This document shows, piece after piece, positions 42,757-51,169 of a stretch of DNA of 64,000 bases. The stretch covers positions 33,973 through 97,972 of the forward strand of contig VOPT01000002.1 of the NCBI GenBank assembly GCA_009594865.1, written 5' to 3'. Made by a program: the position numbers and the translations under genes. Position 1 is the first letter of the stretch. The number at the start of each line of letters is the position of its first letter. The stretch comes from Nitrospira sp. Lineage in GTDB: Bacteria > Nitrospirota > Nitrospiria > Nitrospirales > Nitrospiraceae. The notes beneath the pieces were generated by a model that worked only from the letters and a program-made list of their open reading frames with translations, was not told the origin of the DNA and ran no database searches.

Positions 42757-43494
42757 TTATTTCGGTGCGCCAACAAACTCGATATCACCGTAATAGGCCA
42801 CCGCGCGCTCTTTGGTGTTATCCGTATCTGTCATGATCGCAATGCCGTTGATCGCAGGCGGTTCCTCGCCGAACGCCGAGAGATAATCCTGATAGACGTT
42901 TCGCTCCTCCTCGACCCAGGAACCGATCCGTCGAGTCCCGCTCTCCACGACAATCATCTTGGCAAAACTGGTGAACGCATTGTCCACCACGGTTCCCACG
43001 GGGCTCTTGCTGTCCCAGATATAGTTGAGCGCGGCGATAGGAATGTCGCCGAATAGCGCCTGGCCGGCTTTGTATTTCAGTTTTTTCCCGAAACTGACCT
43101 TGTCGGGCTCATAGGCAAAGGTAATGTACAACCGTGCCGGATAGTCGTCGCCGTCTTTCCGGGTCACGTCGCTCTTGTCCACAATATTCTCGATTTTCCA
43201 ACGCCAGCGGACAATCGGATATTCCCGCGGGTCGATCGTCACAGCCTTGGTCAGTCCCGAGGCGCTGGCCTCGCTCACTGCTCTGACGACGGTGATGGCC
43301 TGGTCTTTGACGACGTCATATCGCGTGTGCCGTTCGATCTTCTTGAACGTGAGCATGTGCCAGCCATCCGGCAACGCGGCTCCTTCTGCGGCAGCAGAGA
43401 ACGTTCCCACCGCCAGCCGTGCGGGCTGCTGGGCGAGCCCCATCGCCGCTGCGCTCAACAATGCGAGACACAGAATGGGACCAATTGGCCTCAT
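42757..43494 (-). CDS. DUF3047 family exported protein
   Basis: The 245-residue product has a signal peptide (about 1-21, cut near GLAQQP). The mature part carries LPDGWHMLTFKKIERHTRYDVVKD, VRAVSEASASGLTKAV, YPIVRWRWKIENIVDKSDVTRKDGDDYPARLYITFAYEP, LNYIWDSKSPVG and ESGTRRIGSWVEEERNVYQDYLSAFGEEPPAINGIAIMTDTDNT. This is the DUF3047 pattern of periplasmic proteins of unknown function. It is the third gene of an operon with the FAD oxidoreductase (6 bases upstream) and the TVP38 protein. Confidence 0.8.
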   Translation of the reverse strand: MRPIGPILCLALLSAAAMGLAQQPARLAVGTFSAAAEGAALPDGWHMLTFKKIERHTRYDVVKDQAITVVRAVSEASASGLTKAVTIDPREYPIVRWRWKIENIVDKSDVTRKDGDDYPARLYITFAYEPDKVSFGKKLKYKAGQALFGDIPIAALNYIWDSKSPVGTVVDNAFTSFAKMIVVESGTRRIGSWVEEERNVYQDYLSAFGEEPPAINGIAIMTDTDNTKERAVAYYGDIEFVGAPK

Positions 43495-43500
43495 GTGTGC

Positions 43501-45063
43501 TTATCGCCTCATCCAGGCAAACAGCCTGGTCAGGAGCGACTTCGTGCGCGGGGTAAAGTGCGCCTTGCGCCAGAGATTGACCGCCTTCTTGATGACTTCC
43601 GCACGTGTCGGATAGGGATGGATGGTCGAGGCAATCGTCTTGGCGCCGACGCCGGCCTTCATCGCCACAGAGACTTCACTGATTAAATCTCCGGCGTGCG
43701 ACCCGACAATGGTCGCGCCAAGAATCGTATCGGTACCGGCTTTGATATGAAGACGAGCAAACCCTTCTTCATCACCATCCAGGATGGCTCGATCGACCTC
43801 GTCAAACCTATAGGTATAGGTTTCAACCTTCAGTCCCTGTTTCACCGCCTCCGCTTCATACACACCGACATGGGCGATTTCCGGAGTGGTGAAGGTACAC
43901 CAAGGCATCTTAAGCGAATTCACGCTCGCATATCCCAATCCGAAGGGGTGGGGAAATAGCGCATTCTGAATGACGATCTGCGCCATCGCATCGGCGGCAT
44001 GGGTAAACTTGTAGCGCGAACAGACATCGCCGGCGGCATAGATGCGCGGGTTCGTCGTCTGCAGGCGATCGTTTACCGTGATCCCCTTGTCGTCATAGTT
44101 GACGCCAACCCTCTCCAATCCCAAGCCTTGCACATTCGGCGCACGGCCCACGCCTACCAGGATCTCATCGACCGTCAGATCATAGTGCTGACCGTGTGAA
44201 TCGACGACGAGCCGCTTGCCGTCGGGAGCTTTTTCAACCTTGAGATCCTTCCCGCAACAGAGCAGAGTCACGCCGTCACACCCCATCGACTGTTGCACGA
44301 GCTCCGCCGCGTCGCGATCCTCATTCGGGAGAATGCCGTGCATTGCCTCAATGAGCGACACGCGACTGCCGAACCGCGCGAAGGCCTGCGCCAATTCACA
44401 CCCGATTGGGCCTGCCCCGATGACGCCGACACGCGCGGGGAGCGTCGTGAGCGAAAACACGGTTTCATTGGTCAGATAGCCCGCCTCTTCCAATCCAGCG
44501 ATGGCAGGCGCAGCAGCTCTTGCACCGGTACACACAGCCGCTTTGACGAAGGCTACGGTCCGGTTGCCCGCCGGGCCTTCCACGACCACCGTGTCTCCGC
44601 CGTCAAACCGGGCCTGGCCGATGTAGACATCTACACCCAGCGCCTTGTAACGGTGTGCGGAATCCACATGGCTGATTCTGGCCCGCAGCTGCCGCATTCT
44701 CGCCATGGCCGCACCGAAATCGTGGCTCACCCCGTCCGGAATGCGAACGCCGAATTCCGAAGCGGCGCGCAGATGCGCCCAGGCGTTGGCAGCGCGGATC
44801 ATGCCCTTGGAGGGCACACATCCGACATTGAGGCAGTCTCCCCCCATCAAGTGCCGCTCAACGAGCGCCACCTTCGCACCCACTCCCGCAGCGATGACGG
44901 CCGTGACTAATCCCGCAGTTCCGGCCCCGACGACGACGATGTTGTATCGGCCTTCCGGTTTAGGATTCACCCAATCGGATGGATGCACATTGCCGACCAG
45001 TTTCCGGTTGTGCTCGTCATCGGGCAGAACGAGATGGTGGCTATCGGCGGTCATCAAAGACAT
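43501..45063 (-). CDS. FAD-dependent pyridine nucleotide-disulfide oxidoreductase (mercuric reductase-like)
   Basis: The 520-residue enzyme has FAD motif NIVVVGAGTAGLVTAV (41-56), the redox-active disulfide in GGDCLNVGCVPSKGMIRA (Cys77, Cys82), the NAD(P) motif VGVIGAGPIGCELAQAFARFGS, YAAGDVC, and a C-terminal dimerisation domain with HPYPTRAEV supplying the His/Glu pair. The N-terminal metal-binding domain of mercuric reductases and the C-terminal mercury-binding cysteines are missing. Such proteins are typical companions of TVP38/TMEM64 proteins, which is the next gene here. Substrate unknown. Confidence 0.85.
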   Translation of the reverse strand: MSLMTADSHHLVLPDDEHNRKLVGNVHPSDWVNPKPEGRYNIVVVGAGTAGLVTAVIAAGVGAKVALVERHLMGGDCLNVGCVPSKGMIRAANAWAHLRAASEFGVRIPDGVSHDFGAAMARMRQLRARISHVDSAHRYKALGVDVYIGQARFDGGDTVVVEGPAGNRTVAFVKAAVCTGARAAAPAIAGLEEAGYLTNETVFSLTTLPARVGVIGAGPIGCELAQAFARFGSRVSLIEAMHGILPNEDRDAAELVQQSMGCDGVTLLCCGKDLKVEKAPDGKRLVVDSHGQHYDLTVDEILVGVGRAPNVQGLGLERVGVNYDDKGITVNDRLQTTNPRIYAAGDVCSRYKFTHAADAMAQIVIQNALFPHPFGLGYASVNSLKMPWCTFTTPEIAHVGVYEAEAVKQGLKVETYTYRFDEVDRAILDGDEEGFARLHIKAGTDTILGATIVGSHAGDLISEVSVAMKAGVGAKTIASTIHPYPTRAEVIKKAVNLWRKAHFTPRTKSLLTRLFAWMRR

Positions 45064-45118
45064 CCACTCGACCTTTCTCTCTGTGCGCGAGACCCGGCAC
45101 TCAGGCGCCGCGTTCGGT

Positions 45119-45835
45119 TCAGTCTGATTTACCAGTGAGCCGCTTGTAGAGGATCGGCACGAGCGCCAGGAGGCCCAGGAGGGTAAATGCCATCAACACA
45201 TTGGGCGACACGATTTCCTTGAGCGAATTGATCGTGCCCAACTGGCGTCCCGCATAGGCAAACACGAAACTTCCGGGAATAATACCGAGGGACGTCGCCG
45301 CCACATAGGTTCCGACGTTGACCCGGGTCAATCCCGACACCATATTGACGAGAAAAAACGGAAACAGCGGGATCAATCGCAGGGTCAGCAGATAACTAAA
45401 GGCATTCCGAGCGAAGCCTTCCTGGATGGCGCCGAGTCTGCTCCCGAATTGCTGTTCAACCCAATCTCGCAGCAGATACCGCGCAACCAGAAACGCCAGC
45501 GTTGCCCCGACGGTGGCACCAACATTCACATACAGGGTTCCGAGCAGGCTGCCGAAGAGAAATCCTCCAGCAAGAGTCATAATCGCGCCACCCGGCAATG
45601 ATAGCCCCACCACCGTGCAATAGGTCAACACATATACCGCAACGGCCGTGGAATAGTTGGCCTCCGTGAAGGCCAGCAACTGATCGCGATTGGCCTTCAG
45701 CGCATCGAGTGAAAGGTAGCGACCGAGATCGAAATAGAGAAATCCCGCCACGGCAACACCCACGAGCAGGGCCAACACAAGTTTGCCGCTTCCGGCGCGT
45801 GCCTTGGAGAGAGAAGAATCGGCAGAAATGGCCAT
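45119..45835 (-). CDS. TVP38/TMEM64 family membrane protein
   Basis: The ATG at 45835 is preferred over in-frame starts at 45862 and 45931 because a short cytoplasmic tail and the first membrane segment follow. The 238-residue protein has about six membrane segments and the family core VGLSLPGGAIMTLAGGFLFGSLLGTLYVNVGATVGATLAFLVARYLLRD and LIPLFPFFLVNMVSGLTRVNVGTYVAATSLGIIPGSFVFAYAGRQ. It is related to the DedA/VTT proteins, which act as lipid scramblases or transporters. It precedes the FAD oxidoreductase gene by 55 bases on the same strand. Confidence 0.85.
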   Translation of the reverse strand: MAISADSSLSKARAGSGKLVLALLVGVAVAGFLYFDLGRYLSLDALKANRDQLLAFTEANYSTAVAVYVLTYCTVVGLSLPGGAIMTLAGGFLFGSLLGTLYVNVGATVGATLAFLVARYLLRDWVEQQFGSRLGAIQEGFARNAFSYLLTLRLIPLFPFFLVNMVSGLTRVNVGTYVAATSLGIIPGSFVFAYAGRQLGTINSLKEIVSPNVLMAFTLLGLLALVPILYKRLTGKSD

Positions 45836-46032
45836 GGTGTTCAGTACTCCCGGCGGTATCATCGTGTCTGCCCGCGGCGGTGTCAATCGCAACGCGCCTT
45901 GGCCAGCCTTGTCACCGCCTTTTTTCCTCACATCTGTTTCACCTTTTTCTTCTCCGAGCGTTGGCTGGTACCCTCAAGCGCAGGGCTGCAACATCCGAAA
46001 GAACTCTTGAAGCCGGGGGGCAAGTGGAGGTA

Positions 46033-46239
46033 ATGTCGACGATGTACGTGATCATTGATGTTCTGGACGCTGCCATGCCGACAACACATTCGGTTCCACA
46101 GCAGACCCGTACCTCGCACCCCGCTTATGAAACCGCTTTACACGTGTGGATGCGCCCCTGCCCCCAGTGCCAGTGTCGCCTGAGAAAACATTCACCTGAA
46201 GAATCATGGCGTTGCGGCTGCGGCTGGCGCACGGAGTGA
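46033..46239 (+). CDS. Small zinc-ribbon-like protein
   Basis: A 68-residue frame (ATG at 46033; the ATG at 46042 has a better-spaced GGAGG site) ends in MRPCPQCQCRLRKHSPEESWRCGCGWRTE. The two cysteine groups CPQCQC and CGC suggest a single metal-binding knuckle. The first half is hydrophilic without a known motif. The wider frame up to 45709 does not look coding. Confidence is modest because of the length. Confidence 0.45.
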   Translation: MSTMYVIIDVLDAAMPTTHSVPQQTRTSHPAYETALHVWMRPCPQCQCRLRKHSPEESWRCGCGWRTE

Positions 46240-46275
46240 AGTGGTACAATTAGGGCATATGAAGGGGGTGACGTC

Positions 46276-46425
46276 ATGGGACCGCTCTCGGTGCACGACA
46301 TGAAAGGTGGATTCTTCCTCATCGCCAGCTTTGTGTTACTGGCCACGATTTGCGCCATTGCGGCACTGGGTACGTTGATGCGCCCGCAACGCTGGTGTGA
46401 ACGCGAGACCCGACTGCACGTCTGA
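46276..46425 (+). CDS. Single-pass membrane microprotein (49 residues)
   Basis: AAGGGGG lies 7 bases before the ATG. The product is MGPLSVHDMKGG, a membrane helix (FFLIASFVLLATICAIAALG) and a basic tail RPQRWCERETRLHV. It has one predicted membrane span with the tail inside. It lies 36 bases after the zinc-ribbon-like gene on the same strand. Function unknown. Confidence 0.5.
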   Translation: MGPLSVHDMKGGFFLIASFVLLATICAIAALGTLMRPQRWCERETRLHV

Positions 46426-46619
46426 GGTCCCCGGCCAGGCCCGTTTTGAGGCTCCCTGAGCTTTCAGGTTCCACGACGGCCTCGCCTCTCCCTCTGCGCC
46501 TTCTTTCTCCGCTCCGTCATAGAGATACCGCGCAAACCAATGTGCCTCCTGCTTTTCCCATAGCTTCACCCTTGTCAGAACAGGGCATCTTGTCCTACTC
46601 TGTCACCAGGGAGGCCGGG

Positions 46620-47264
46620 ATGAATGAGAATGACCGTTTGACCAAGACCAAGGAGAACTGGGCCAAGGCCCGGCGCGGCGGAGAAGAGCGCGAGGTGTTT
46701 TATGAAGGGGACGATCGGCTGCCTCCAGGCCAACACCTGGTAGAAACGTGGCCGGTACTCGATTTGGGGCACAAACCCGATATTCCGCTTGCCGAATGGA
46801 CGCTTACAGTCGGAGGCGCAGTCGCGGCTCCGTTCACCTGGACCTGGACGGACTTTCTGGCGCAACCGCAGGTCACCGATATCTCGGACTTTCATTGCGT
46901 CACCTCGTGGAGCCGGTATGACAATGAATGGGAAGGCGTGAGCTTCAAGCACATGGCAGCCGTCGTCCAGCCGCATCCTTCCGCCCGCTTTGTGCTGTTC
47001 AAATCCTATGACGACTACACCACCAATTTACCGCTCAGTGCTTGCCTGGACGATGACGTGTTGCTCACATATAAATGGAACGGCCGCCCGCTCACGAAGG
47101 AACACGGCGGTCCCGTCCGCATGATTATCCCCAAGCGATACGCCTGGAAGGGCGCGAAATGGATCAAGGAAATCACCTTCTCGGATCACGACGAGAAGGG
47201 GTTCTGGGAGGTGCGTGGCTATTCCAATACCGCCCTTCCCTGGAAAAATGATCGCTACGGATGA
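46620..47264 (+). CDS. Cytoplasmic sulfite-oxidase-like molybdenum-cofactor enzyme
   Basis: The ATG at 46620 begins the conserved part of 214 residues. WTLTVGGAVAAPFTWTWTDF, DFHCVTSWSRYDNEWEGV (the cysteine is the likely molybdenum ligand), FKSYDDYTTNLPLSACLDDDVLLTY and HGGPVRMIIPKRYAWKGAKWIKEI are the blocks of the oxidoreductase molybdopterin-binding domain (PF00174). There is no Tat signal, unlike MsrP/YedY, so it should work in the cytoplasm. It shares an ATGA-type overlap (47261-47264) with the following epimerase gene. Substrate unknown. Confidence 0.8.
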   Translation: MNENDRLTKTKENWAKARRGGEEREVFYEGDDRLPPGQHLVETWPVLDLGHKPDIPLAEWTLTVGGAVAAPFTWTWTDFLAQPQVTDISDFHCVTSWSRYDNEWEGVSFKHMAAVVQPHPSARFVLFKSYDDYTTNLPLSACLDDDVLLTYKWNGRPLTKEHGGPVRMIIPKRYAWKGAKWIKEITFSDHDEKGFWEVRGYSNTALPWKNDRYG

Positions 47265-48394
47265 GCGTCCACCTGCAGCCACGACACCCCGCAGTGAGCT
47301 CCCGCGTCATACAGCGCATCGAGATCTGGCCGGTCGATATTCCGATCACCGACCCCTTCGTCGTGGCCACCGGTGCACGCGTGACGGCACAAAACCTCTT
47401 CATGCGCGTGACCTTGCAGGACGGGACGCAGGGGATCGGAGAGGCCGCGCCCTTTCCCGAAGTGGGAGGCGAAGATCGAACCTCCTGCCTCGCTGCCGCG
47501 AAGGGACTGGCATCCGCCCTGATCGGACAATCCGTCGGAGACTATCAAGACCTTGCAGACCGCCTGACTGAGCAAGCTCCGCTTTTTCCCGCCGCTCGAT
47601 ACGGCCTGGAAACGGCCATCCTCGATGCCTATTGCCGGACTCAGCGCATCCCGCTCTGGCAACTCTGGGGGCAAGCCGATGTCCGGAAGCGGGAAACTGA
47701 CATCACCATTCCGATCTGCGACATGGAAAAGACAGTCGCCCTCTCCCGCGGCTAGTATGCCCAAGGCTTCCGCCTCTTCAAGATGAAGGTCGGAACCGAC
47801 GCGGAAGAAGACATTCGCCGCTTACAGGCCGTGCACGAGACATTTCCCGGTATCAGCTTCATCGGCGACGGCAATCAGGGGTTTTTCCGAGAGGACTGCA
47901 TCCGTTTCGCCGGCGGAGTGAAACAGTTCGGGGGGCGGCTGGTCCTTCTGGAACAACCGGTGGTGCGAGACGATCTCGAGGGGCTGCAGGCCATTCGGCA
48001 TCTGACGGGCATTCCGGTGGCCGCTGACGAATCCGTCCGATCGCTGGGTGATGCACGCCGGGTGGTCGAAATGCAGGCCGCCGACTATATCAACATCAAG
48101 ATCATGAAAACCGGCGTGATAGAAGCACGGCGCATCGCAGCCTTCACCCGAACGGCCGGCCTTCGACTCATGGTCGGCGGCATGCTCGAAACCCGCATCG
48201 CGATGGGATGCTCGTTCAGCCTGGTGTTAGGGCTAGGCGACTTTGACGTGCTGGACCTCGACACACCGCTTCTCCTCTCGACAGATCCCGTCAGTGGCGG
48301 GTATCGCTACCAAGGCCCCCGACTTCAACCCTGGCAGGAGCCGGGGCTCAACATGCAGATCGCCGTACCCGCCGACTGTCTCATCATTCAATAA
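47261..48394 (+). pseudogene. Dipeptide epimerase-type enolase superfamily protein interrupted by an in-frame TAG
   Basis: One continuous family member is split by a single amber codon at 47753-47755; the frame before and after is the same. The first 164 codons have the enolase N-terminal domain (VWPVDIP-like start RIEIWPVDIPITDPFVV, GIGEAAPFPEVGGED, ETAILDAYCR). After the TAG come GFRLFKMKVG (Lys-x-Lys pair), GDGNQGF, LLEQPV, ADESV, NIKIMKTGVIEARR and GCSFSLVLGLGDFDVLDLD. All metal and acid/base residues expected of L-Ala-D/L-Glu epimerases are present. Either the gene is newly inactivated, the codon is read through, or it is a sequence error. It is coupled to the sulfite-oxidase-like gene. 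Confidence 0.8.
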
Positions 48395-48570
48395 CGAGCA
48401 ACCCGGCCCTCCCGCATCGACACAGTTTCTCCCTACCGCTTCTGCAGGTTTCCCGAAATATTTTGCCGTTTTTTCACTTTTCTGAAAAATTAACCTCAGG
48501 CACGGTGGCTCCGCCGAGCGGACCATCTTTCGCACCTATCGCCATTGTACGTATCCGGGAGGAAGGTCCC

Positions 48571-49377
48571 ATGCAAGCAATCACCCCGTACCCGCGACTC
48601 GCATCAGTCTTCACGCTCTGCTGGATGGTCGGAGGCGCGGCATTGATGCTGGGAGGCTGCGTTTCGCAGCAGACCTATGACAGCGCGCGGCATGAAGTCA
48701 AAGAACGGGCCGGCGAGCTGGCGCAGACGCAGGCCGATATTCATAGTCTGGAACAAGAGCGAGATGCGGCACACCTTGCCAATCAGCGCGATGAACGCGC
48801 CCTCGCCACCCTGAAGAGCGAGCTGAAACAGATTCAAGGGTCCTACGATCAACTTCACAAGGCCAACCAAGCCAAGCTGGCACTGCTGGAGCACAACATT
48901 GCCGCCTTACGTGCCAGGCATCAGGCCATGATGAAGGAGATCAGCGAAACGAAGCGGATTGAAAAACGGCTGGAAACCCTCACCACGCTGCGCGAACGGA
49001 CGATGGCCACACAGCAGTCTGGGCCGGAAGCACAGGTAAGACCGGTCGATACGATTCCACAGGAGTCGCTCACGATTGCGGTGATTACACCGCAACCCTC
49101 TCAGGCCAAGACGCCCTCGGCACTGCCTACGCCGGCAGCCGCTCCGTCACCAACGACTCCTGCGCCATCCGCGACCGTGGTTCCGGCACCATCGACTCCT
49201 CCATCCGCACCGGCGGTTGCCGCCCCCGCAGCCTCGAATGCCCCCGCAAACGTGAGCCAGGCTGCCGCTGCCCCGCCGGCTCCTCGTCCAGTCCCTACGG
49301 CCACGCCCCAGGATGAATCCTGGTTCTCCAGCGTGACCGGATGGTTTTCCTCGTTGATCGATTGGCTCTGGGCCTAA
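48571..49377 (+). CDS. Coiled-coil lipoprotein with Pro/Ala-rich tail
   Basis: The ATG at 48571 has GGGAGG about 8-13 bases upstream and is followed by a lipoprotein signal (GGAALMLGGC). The 268-residue product has a long coiled coil (about 35-145: HEVKERAGELAQTQADIHSLEQERD and ISETKRIEKRLETLTTLRERT), then a Pro/Ala/Ser-rich, low-complexity region (about 155-245), and a Trp-rich C-terminal end DESWFSSVTGWFSSLIDWLWA. It probably spans the periplasm as an envelope spacer. No family is recognised. A strong terminator follows at 49387. Confidence 0.65.
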   Translation: MQAITPYPRLASVFTLCWMVGGAALMLGGCVSQQTYDSARHEVKERAGELAQTQADIHSLEQERDAAHLANQRDERALATLKSELKQIQGSYDQLHKANQAKLALLEHNIAALRARHQAMMKEISETKRIEKRLETLTTLRERTMATQQSGPEAQVRPVDTIPQESLTIAVITPQPSQAKTPSALPTPAAAPSPTTPAPSATVVPAPSTPPSAPAVAAPAASNAPANVSQAAAAPPAPRPVPTATPQDESWFSSVTGWFSSLIDWLWA

Positions 49378-49386
49378 GATAGGAAT

Positions 49387-49423
49387 CGGCCCGGACCAGC
49401 CAATCGTGTGATGGTCCGGGCCG
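49387..49423. terminator. Strong hairpin between convergent genes
   Basis: CGGCCCGGACCA at 49387-49398 and TGGTCCGGGCCG at 49412-49423 form a perfect 12-bp stem with a 13-base loop. It lies between the plus lipoprotein gene and the minus DUF3565 gene. Confidence 0.8.
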
Positions 49424-49449
49424 CACATCTCATCTTCCCTCGGAAAAGC

Positions 49450-49671
49450 CTACGGAACCACCTCGGTCGGAACGAACCCATCTCCCCCTTCTTCACACTT
49501 CTTGCAATTTAGTTCGGTACCGATAAATACCTGCCGCCCTTCTTCCGTCAGCACCCACGGACGGCTCGTCATCGGCGGCTGATGGCGCACGTGCTGGCCA
49601 TGCCCGCAGCGAAGGTCGGCCACCCAATGGCCCTCCTCATCCTGGTGATATCCGATAATCGATTGTTGCAT
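49450..49671 (-). CDS. DUF3565-like small protein
   Basis: The ATG at 49671 has GGGAG about 8 bases upstream. The 73-residue protein has IIGYHQDEEGHWVADLRCGHGQHVRHQPPM, RPWVLTEEGRQVFIGTELNCKKCEEG. The Cys/His-rich pattern C-G-H-x-Q-H-V-R-H and C-x2-C is that of DUF3565, small proteins with a probable metal site. Function unknown. It is divergent from the dehydrogenase gene at 49798. Confidence 0.75.
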   Translation of the reverse strand: MQQSIIGYHQDEEGHWVADLRCGHGQHVRHQPPMTSRPWVLTEEGRQVFIGTELNCKKCEEGGDGFVPTEVVP

Positions 49672-49797
49672 CACAGGCTCCCTCGTGGTTGTCCAAGTGC
49701 CCATGGGCACCATGGCCGATGCCGTGATACCGGGGCCGGAATAGACTGTGGTACACTCCACCCCAATCAGAGTATCACGTTTTTCAGGAGGTTGCGG

Positions 49798-50697
49798 ATG
49801 GGACCGGCAGAGTTTCGTATCGGCATCGTCGGAGTCGGACGCATGGGCGCCAACATGGCCCGCCGGCTCCACGACCTCAACTATCAGATTGTCGCCCTCT
49901 ACGATACCGAGGCATCACGCGCGGAGACACTGGCCAAAGAACTCGGCTCCAAGGCCGTTCCGACTCCAGCCCAGGTCGCTGACCCAGCAAACACGATATT
50001 GACCGTGGTCCCTGATGACGCATCCATGCGCCACATCTATGCACCGGGCAAACCAGAAAGCTTATTGCGGCATGCCACCAACCGGCTTTTTATCAATTGC
50101 GCGACCCTGTCTCCTGCGGTCCAGACAGAAGTCCACGCGCTGGTCGAAGGACAGGGGGGCCAGAGCCTCGAAGCCTGCATGGCGAGCAGCATTCCCCAGG
50201 CCCGCCAAGGCACCCTCTATCTCATGTGTGGTGGACGACGAGACGTGTTCGAGCGCGCGACCCCGTTACTGAAGGACTTGAGCGCGCACCTGCGCTACAT
50301 CGGACCTGCGGGCGATGCCGCCAAGGTGAAGGCGCTGGTGAATATGGTCATGAACGCCAATACCGCCGCCCTGGCGGAAGGCCTCGGACTGGCGTCCGCC
50401 CTGGGATTGGATCTGACCATGTTGCGCGAGGTGTTTTCCCAGACCGGTGCGAACTCCCGCGTCCTGGAGACTGATGGAGAAGACATGCAGCAACGCGCAC
50501 ATGACTGCTACTTTTCCGCCGCCCATGCCGCGAAAGATTCAGGGATCGCCTGCAGCCTGGCGGAACAGGTGAGACTGGAGCTCCCGCTCGCAAAAGCCAC
50601 CTATGCTCAGTACCGTCGGCTGGTGACTCTCGGAAAGGGTGAATTGGATAAGTCGGCAGTAGCAGAACTGACTTTCAGCGAGCGGCTGACTTCCTGA
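49798..50697 (+). CDS. NAD(P)-dependent beta-hydroxyacid dehydrogenase (3-hydroxyisobutyrate dehydrogenase family)
   Basis: AGGAGG lies a few bases before the ATG. The 299-residue protein has the dinucleotide motif IGIVGVGRMGANMARRL, then substrate-side residues and the family helix AAKVKALVNMVMNANTAALAEGLGLA holding the catalytic lysine, and ANSRVLETDGEDM, SAAHAAKDSGIACSLAEQ. The usual SGG motif of the family is changed (ACMASSIPQARQG), so the substrate may be unusual. It reduces or oxidises a 3-hydroxyacid in the cytoplasm. It converges on the lipoprotein gene ending at 50705. Confidence 0.8.
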   Translation: MGPAEFRIGIVGVGRMGANMARRLHDLNYQIVALYDTEASRAETLAKELGSKAVPTPAQVADPANTILTVVPDDASMRHIYAPGKPESLLRHATNRLFINCATLSPAVQTEVHALVEGQGGQSLEACMASSIPQARQGTLYLMCGGRRDVFERATPLLKDLSAHLRYIGPAGDAAKVKALVNMVMNANTAALAEGLGLASALGLDLTMLREVFSQTGANSRVLETDGEDMQQRAHDCYFSAAHAAKDSGIACSLAEQVRLELPLAKATYAQYRRLVTLGKGELDKSAVAELTFSERLTS

Positions 50698-50704
50698 TGA
50701 CCAC

Positions 50705-51169
50705 CTAGTGTTTTTCGAACGGCCGCTCGGGCCTGACCGAGGCAGGGATAAATTGCCAACGCTTCTCAGCATCGACATCGAACGCGCCTAAAAACTTCGA
50801 CTGCCCCACCAGAGACTGAAACTCCACCAGCCGAATCGTGCAGCGGGTTTGGTCGATCACCCGGGCATCGTACTGCCCGACTAACGTCATCGCACCCGAC
50901 GCCTGCTCATACAGGTTGCGCCTCCCGGCATATCCCGTATCCGGAAATAATTCTGCCGTCTCGGTACAGCCCTGAGGACCGTCCACCTGCAGCGTTAAGC
51001 GATAGCGGGACAAAAAAGGATGTGTGGCGACACGGGTCACCCGCAAGCGAAGCCCCGCTGAAGACACATCAGCCTCAGCAGGCTCCGGACGATCACTGTT
51101 ACAGGCCGTCAGGAGGAGGACCAGCCCCATCACTATCCAGACTGGTCCTCGGCTCCGCACCGGGCTCAT
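50705..51169 (-). CDS. Lipoprotein of unknown function
   Basis: The 154-residue product has a lipoprotein signal (GLVLLLTAC) and a beta-rich mature part with GLRLRVTRVATHPFLSRYRLTLQVDGPQGCTETAELFPDTGY, LVGQYDARVIDQTRCTIRLVE. Two cysteines could pair. Its start ATG overlaps the stop of the HbpS/GlcG-like gene by 4 bases, so the two are coupled. Confidence 0.65.
   Translation of the reverse strand: MSPVRSRGPVWIVMGLVLLLTACNSDRPEPAEADVSSAGLRLRVTRVATHPFLSRYRLTLQVDGPQGCTETAELFPDTGYAGRRNLYEQASGAMTLVGQYDARVIDQTRCTIRLVEFQSLVGQSKFLGAFDVDAEKRWQFIPASVRPERPFEKH

Noticed and set aside
45709..46032. Upstream part of the small zinc-ribbon frame
   Set aside because: Antisense to the TVP38 start and without signals; only the part after 46033 is plausible.
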